Source: Rhodobacter sp.
GTDB lineage: Bacteria; Pseudomonadota; Alphaproteobacteria; Rhodobacterales; Rhodobacteraceae
Assembly: GCA_013824045.1 (NCBI GenBank)
Contig: PNND01000291.1
Location: forward strand, 1 to 5,565
Direction: 5' to 3'
Length of the DNA stretch: 5,565 nt
Below the pieces are notes generated by a model. It was not told the DNA's origin. It did no database searches and saw nothing but the letters and a program-made list of their open reading frames with translations. Positions 1 through 5,565 of this stretch are shown here, one piece after another. How positions within the stretch are numbered: position 1 is the first letter of the stretch; each line of letters begins with the position of its first letter. A program made the translations under genes and the position numbers.

Positions 1-55
1 GGCGATCGGGACGTTCCGGGGGTTCTGAAGGCGATTTCTCGGGCGTTTCGGTCAT
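1..55 (-). CDS. Start of an unidentified leftward gene (N-terminus only)
   Basis: Reading leftwards, an ATG at 55-53 opens a frame that stays open to the window edge, giving 18 residues: MTETPEKSPSEPPERPDR. This is a hydrophilic stretch rich in Pro, Glu and Arg, of the kind often seen as a disordered N-terminus; no domain is reached, so no function can be assigned. A second in-frame ATG lies at 67-65, with an in-frame stop (TAA) a little further upstream, so the start must be one of these two. GGGAG lies 13 bases before the ATG at 55, rather far, and too close to the ATG at 67. Support comes from a fair promoter on the same strand at 92-119. The plus strand is also open from base 1 to a TAA at 85-87, so the tail of a rightward gene is the competing reading. 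Confidence 0.4.
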   Translation of the reverse strand, partial: MTETPEKSPSEPPERPDR

Positions 56-91
56 ACCGTCGAGCATACTCCCGGCACGTCCGATAATGCA

Positions 92-119
92 ATCTTATTG
101 GACATTGTGACGATGCCAA
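92..119 (-). promoter_or_regulatory. Candidate sigma70-type promoter for the leftward gene
   Basis: On the minus strand, TTGGCA (plus-strand 114-119, five of six bases of the -35 consensus) is followed after 16 bases by TAAGAT (plus-strand 92-97, four of six of the -10 consensus). Transcription would begin near 84-86, leaving a leader of about 30 bases before the ATG at 55. The assignment is by consensus only. An imperfect inverted repeat covers the spacer and the -35 box and could be an operator. Confidence 0.4.
98..119. repeat. Imperfect inverted repeat in the divergent intergenic region
   Basis: TTGG-A-CAT (98-105) and ATGCCAA (113-119) are complementary over seven pairs, with one unpaired A at 102 and a 7-base centre. 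The element overlaps the -35 box and spacer of the leftward candidate promoter, and lies about 60-80 bases upstream of the DUF1403 start. It could be a binding site for a regulator acting on either gene. A direct 7-base repeat, ACGATGC, also occurs at 110-116 and 119-125. Both are short and could be chance. Confidence 0.3.
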
Positions 120-181
120 CGATGCGGCGGTTGTATTCATAATTTCTGGTATTAAGCGCCGCGACAAAGTAGGTTCTTACC

Positions 182-1069
182 ATGAGAAGACTGCGCGCCA
201 TGCCCATCGAAGCCCTGCCGATGCTTCCTCCTCTCCCGGGCTGGATCATGTCCGGGCCTGCGGAAAGCCTCAACGCCGCGGTGTTCCGGTCCGGGGCTGC
301 ACTGGCGCATCTGACCTTTGTGACAACCGCCGAAGATCTGCCCCAAACCTTATGGCGTGATCGCCTGGCGCTGGCGGCAGCGGAAATCTGTGTGGGCCAT
401 TCAGGTCGGCGCGAAGGGGCCGGAGCATTGCGTGATGCGGTGCACCTGACGAAAGCAGGCGATGATCCCGGTCCGTCTGGTCGGGTTTTTCGGCAATGGT
501 CCGCGGCGGTTGCGCGGCCGATCTCTGTTTTGCATCTGGCTCGCGTGCTGGAGGGTGTCGCACCAGATCGGATTGTCCTAAGCCTTGATGCCACCGGGCC
601 AACCCCGGTTGACCGCGCGGCGCAGGTCATCGAGGCCGTGCTGGAAGGCAACCCGCGTGGTGAGACCGCGGCCTTGATCCTTGCGGATGCGGCGCTGGCG
701 AAGTCACTGGGGTGGACCCATGTTCTGCCGCTTTTATCGTTGGCCCTAAAGGCGCGTGATCTGCGCCTGCGCGGGGATGAGTTACGGCTGGCCTGCCACC
801 GGGCGGTTGGTGTCGGGGTGCAACATGCCCTGCCTTTGGCGGGGGAACTCTCTCGGGCGGCGGTCCGGTTGCGCGCGGTGGTGCCGAAGCTGCGCGCCAA
901 GGGGGCCGCGCGCGCGGTCGAACTGGTCCTGTCGCACGATGCGCTGGCACCCTCGACCCTTGACTTCATGTCGGACCGGGCCGCGCGACGGCTGTGCGAC
1001 CGGCTGGTCAGCCTGGGTGCTGTCCGTGAGCTGACAGGGCGAGACACGTTTCGCCTCTATGGGATCTGA
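182..1069 (+). CDS. DUF1403 family protein
   Basis: A 295-residue protein of the DUF1403 family, recognised from the N-terminal ALPMLPPLPGW segment (residues 11-21), the RSGAALAHL stretch (36-44), WRDRLALAAAE (58-68), the REGAGALRDAVHLTKAGDDPGP region (77-98) and the C-terminal AARRLCDRL segment. The molecular function of this family is unknown. The sequence is mostly Ala/Leu/Arg-rich and looks like an all-helical soluble protein, with no signal peptide or membrane segment. The start at 182 is preceded by AAGTAGG with an 8-base gap; an alternative ATG at 200 (MPIEALPML) has GAGAAG before it and is also acceptable. The gene is followed after two bases by a scpB-like gene, the usual partner of DUF1403 genes in Rhodobacterales and Rhizobiales, so the two are probably co-translated and act together, perhaps in DNA organisation or replicon maintenance. 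That role is inference from the neighbour only. CATAAT at 138-143 is a possible -10 box but lacks a good -35. Confidence 0.85.
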   Translation: MRRLRAMPIEALPMLPPLPGWIMSGPAESLNAAVFRSGAALAHLTFVTTAEDLPQTLWRDRLALAAAEICVGHSGRREGAGALRDAVHLTKAGDDPGPSGRVFRQWSAAVARPISVLHLARVLEGVAPDRIVLSLDATGPTPVDRAAQVIEAVLEGNPRGETAALILADAALAKSLGWTHVLPLLSLALKARDLRLRGDELRLACHRAVGVGVQHALPLAGELSRAAVRLRAVVPKLRAKGAARAVELVLSHDALAPSTLDFMSDRAARRLCDRLVSLGAVRELTGRDTFRLYGI

Positions 1070-1071
1070 CC

Positions 1072-1662
1072 ATGGCACGGCGTGGGCAGCCAGAACTAGA
1101 CCGGGAACTGGCCGTTCTGCCAAGCGACCTGCGCTGGCGGGAATGGATGCGGCGGATCGAAGCAGTGCTCTTTGCCTCTGCCTCGCCGGTCGCTCGGGAC
1201 GACTTAGCGCGAATCGTGGGGCAGGGGGCATCGGTCGATCTCCTAATCGAAGATCTGGTGATTGATCTGGAGGGCCGCCCTTACGAGGTGGCGCAGGTGG
1301 GCAGCGGCTGGATGCTGCGGACGCGCGCTGCCTATGCTCCCGCCATCCGCGCTGCGGGGGATGTGGGGGATCAGGCGTTGAACCTGTCGGAGTTCGATTT
1401 GGCCGTGCTGGCGGCGATCGCGTTTCACCAACCAATCAGCCGCGACGGATTGAAGGATATTTTCGGGAAAGAGATCAGCCGTGACCTGATCGGGCGGCTG
1501 GCGGACCGAGACCTGATCGGAACCGGCCCGCGCGAACCGCGACGCGGCGCGCCCTATACATTCGTCACCACACATGCCTTCCTGGCCGCCTTCGGGATGG
1601 CGTCCTTGCGCGACCTGCCCGATCCCGAGCAACTCGCAGATGCCGGAATTACCGCGTCATAA
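1072..1662 (+). CDS. SMC-Scp complex subunit ScpB-like protein (accessory copy)
   Basis: A 196-residue ScpB-family protein. ScpB normally forms a dimer of winged-helix subunits that binds the kleisin ScpA and regulates the SMC ATPase in chromosome condensation. Visible family features are the first winged-helix segment starting IEAVLFASASPV (29-40), the GSGWMLRTR strand (78-85), the AFHQPISRDGLKDIFGK segment (117-133) corresponding to the family's YxQPITRxEIExIRG motif, and the C-terminal RRGAPYTFVTT plus FGMASLRDLPD (158-184), matching the family's GRP..Y.TT..FL..FGL.SL.DLP ending. Length is normal for ScpB. The start lies two bases after the DUF1403 stop, with only a weak GGGA before it, so translation is probably coupled. 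Housekeeping scpB normally follows scpA; here the partner is DUF1403 and no scpA or smc is visible, which suggests a paralogue serving a mobile or secondary replicon. No terminator is obvious downstream. Confidence 0.85.
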   Translation: MARRGQPELDRELAVLPSDLRWREWMRRIEAVLFASASPVARDDLARIVGQGASVDLLIEDLVIDLEGRPYEVAQVGSGWMLRTRAAYAPAIRAAGDVGDQALNLSEFDLAVLAAIAFHQPISRDGLKDIFGKEISRDLIGRLADRDLIGTGPREPRRGAPYTFVTTHAFLAAFGMASLRDLPDPEQLADAGITAS

Positions 1663-1758
1663 AGGCGAGGCGAGCAGATCCAAAGCCAATCGCATCAGGT
1701 TTGCGCAGTCGTGTTCGGGTCGACATTACCGTTTCCAAAATTGACCAGGAAGCGGCTC

Positions 1759-1787
1759 TTGACGGAGTGCAGGCGCCTGCTTACAAA
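1759..1787 (+). promoter_or_regulatory. Promoter of the thi operon
   Basis: TTGACG (1759-1764, five of six matches to TTGACA) and TACAAA (1782-1787, four of six to TATAAT) are separated by the ideal 17 bases. The expected start, about seven bases past the -10 box, is near A1794. This falls directly at the first helix of the TPP riboswitch, which makes the assignment much stronger than the boxes alone. The spacer contains a perfect palindrome. No nearer alternative was found: the TTGACC at 1741 has no -10 at a proper distance. Confidence 0.7.
1769..1780. repeat. Perfect 12-base palindrome between -35 and -10 of the thi promoter
   Basis: GCAGGCGCCTGC reads the same on both strands and occupies most of the 17-base promoter spacer. 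The flanking bases (T on each side) do not extend the symmetry. A protein bound here would block RNA polymerase, so it may be an operator giving control in addition to the riboswitch. In GC-rich DNA a palindrome of this length can arise by chance, and no known regulator site is recognised. Confidence 0.4.
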
Positions 1788-1793
1788 ACCGGC

Positions 1794-4779
<2,986 letters not shown>

Positions 4780-4790
<11 letters not shown>

Positions 4791-4977
4791 ACTGAACGGC
4801 ATCCCGACCGAGGTTGCTGCCGCAAATCTGGCCGATGCGCTGATGGCGCTTGGTTACGGCGGCACCGCCCTTGCCACCGCTCTGAACGGCGGTTTCATCC
4901 CTGTCGCCGCCCGCGCTACAACCCCGCTGCACGACGGCGACCGGGTCGAGGTTCTGGCCCCGATGCAGGGGGGCTGA
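4780..4977 (+). CDS. thiS: Sulfur carrier protein ThiS
   Basis: ThiS is a small ubiquitin-like protein. Its C-terminal glycine is adenylated and converted to a thiocarboxylate, which hands sulfur to ThiG for the thiazole ring. From a TTG start at 4780 the product is 65 residues, the usual size. It begins MRIELNG, the typical first beta strand, has the ALNGGFIPV segment (35-42) and [15 protein letters not shown], and ends in the required Gly-Gly. The TTG is chosen because AGGGGG (4768-4773) lies 6 bases upstream and the N-terminus then matches the family. The other in-frame TTG at 4759 would add MHHRGPP, whose codons contain the ribosome site. The gene overlaps the end of thiO by 11 bases in another frame, so it depends on thiO translation passing through. 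The activating enzyme (ThiF) is not in the window. Confidence 0.95.
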
Positions 4978-4978
4978 G

Positions 4979-5565
4979 ATGCGGCTTTATGATGTGGACT
5001 TATCGTCACGCCTGCTGTTGGGAACAGCGCAATACCCCTCGCCACAGGTTCTGACCGATGCCATTGCGGCCTCGGGCTGTGAGGTGATCACAGTGTCCCT
5101 TCGTCGGGAAACCGCAAATGGCGGCGCAAACGGCTTTTGGCCGCTCTTGCAGGCCACCGGCGCGCTCATCCTGCCCAACACCGCCGGATGCCATTCGGCG
5201 CGCGAGGCGATCACCACCGCGCAGATGGCGCGCGAGGTGTTCGGCACCAACTGGATCAAACTGGAGGTGATCGGCAATGCCGATACGCTGCAACCTGACC
5301 CCTTTGCGTTGGTCGAGGCGGCGCGGGTACTTTGCGCCGATGGGTTTGCGGTGTTTCCCTACACTACCGAAGACTTGATCGTAGCCGAACGCCTACTCGA
5401 TGCGGGCTGCCGGGTGCTGATGCCATGGGGCGCGCCTATCGGATCAGGCCGGGGGCTGCGCCATGTGGATGCGTTGAACGCGATGCGGGGGCATTTCCCC
5501 AGCGTGCCGTTGATCATTGATGCCGGGATCGGCGCGCCCAGTCAGGCAGCGCAGGCGATGGAAAT
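4979..5565 (+). CDS. thiG: Thiazole synthase ThiG (3' end beyond the window)
   Basis: ThiG condenses 1-deoxy-D-xylulose 5-phosphate, dehydroglycine from ThiO and sulfur from ThiS-thiocarboxylate into the thiazole phosphate precursor of thiamine. The frame runs from ATG 4979 to the window end without a stop: 195 codons plus two bases, of a family about 250-265 residues long. Motifs in order are [14 protein letters not shown] (9-22), [10 protein letters not shown] (35-44), [19 protein letters not shown] (53-71), [21 protein letters not shown] (79-99), with K94 the expected Schiff-base lysine, and then [34 protein letters not shown] and [18 protein letters not shown], the phosphate-binding loops of the (beta/alpha)8 barrel. 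A strong ribosome site, AGGGGGG (4967-4973), inside the thiS end lies 5 bases before the start. Only one base separates the thiS stop from the thiG start, so production of the two partner proteins is probably coupled. Confidence 0.97.
   Translation, partial: MRLYDVDLSSRLLLGTAQYPSPQVLTDAIAASGCEVITVSLRRETANGGANGFWPLLQATGALILPNTAGCHSAREAITTAQMAREVFGTNWIKLEVIGNADTLQPDPFALVEAARVLCADGFAVFPYTTEDLIVAERLLDAGCRVLMPWGAPIGSGRGLRHVDALNAMRGHFPSVPLIIDAGIGAPSQAAQAME

Noticed and set aside
1..87. Plus-strand frame open from the window edge to TAA at 85-87, possible tail of a rightward gene
   Set aside because: It gives 28 Arg-rich residues with no recognisable motif. The minus-strand start with its own promoter candidate was preferred, but the choice is not certain.
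52..1047. A 331-codon open frame on the minus strand opposite the DUF1403 gene
   Set aside because: It is antisense to a recognised family, has a low-complexity Arg/Ser/Ala composition without any domain, and is an artefact of GC-rich codon structure.
1663..1758. Possible gene remnant or scpB terminator between scpB and the thi promoter
   Set aside because: Short open stretches exist in several frames, but none has a start with a ribosome site or a family I recognise. No stable stem with a T tract was seen. It is treated as plain spacer.

Overview
The window looks like a piece of an alphaproteobacterial genome, most likely from the Rhodobacteraceae (Paracoccus/Rhodobacter/Roseobacter group). 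This rests on the GC-rich coding sequence, the DUF1403-ScpB gene pair typical of that group and of Rhizobiales, and the thiC-thiO-thiS-thiG gene order. No species or replicon can be named from the sequence alone. DUF1403-ScpB pairs are often on plasmids or chromids, so an extrachromosomal location is possible but not shown.

Left part (1-1662). A gene reading leftwards probably starts at about position 55 and leaves the window after 18 codons. A short region of about 126 bases separates it from a rightward two-gene unit. It holds a fair sigma70-like promoter for the leftward gene and an imperfect inverted repeat. The rightward unit is a DUF1403 protein (182-1069) followed two bases later by a ScpB-like protein (1072-1662). 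This ScpB copy has no scpA beside it, unlike the usual housekeeping arrangement, so it is probably an accessory condensin-type or partition factor working with the DUF1403 protein.

Middle part (1663-1995). After about 100 bases with no recognisable gene comes a clear promoter (TTGACG, 17 bases, TACAAA) with a perfect 12-base palindrome in its spacer. The predicted transcript starts almost exactly at the first helix of a complete TPP riboswitch (THI element, about 1794-1898). The leader between aptamer and thiC contains a segment, GCUUCUU(U), that can pair either with the 3' edge of the aptamer or with the thiC Shine-Dalgarno sequence. That is a plausible two-state translational switch.

Right part (1996-5565). 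A tightly packed thiamine operon follows: thiC (HMP-phosphate synthase), thiO (glycine oxidase), thiS (sulfur carrier, TTG start) and the first 195 codons of thiG (thiazole synthase), cut by the window end. ThiC makes the pyrimidine half. ThiO supplies dehydroglycine, ThiS-thiocarboxylate supplies sulfur, and ThiG joins these with deoxyxylulose 5-phosphate to make the thiazole half. Genes overlap by 4 and 11 bases or are separated by 1 base, so translation is probably coupled and all are under the one riboswitch. The thi genes are known families. The least understood part is the DUF1403-ScpB unit, and the most interesting local structure is the leader switch.
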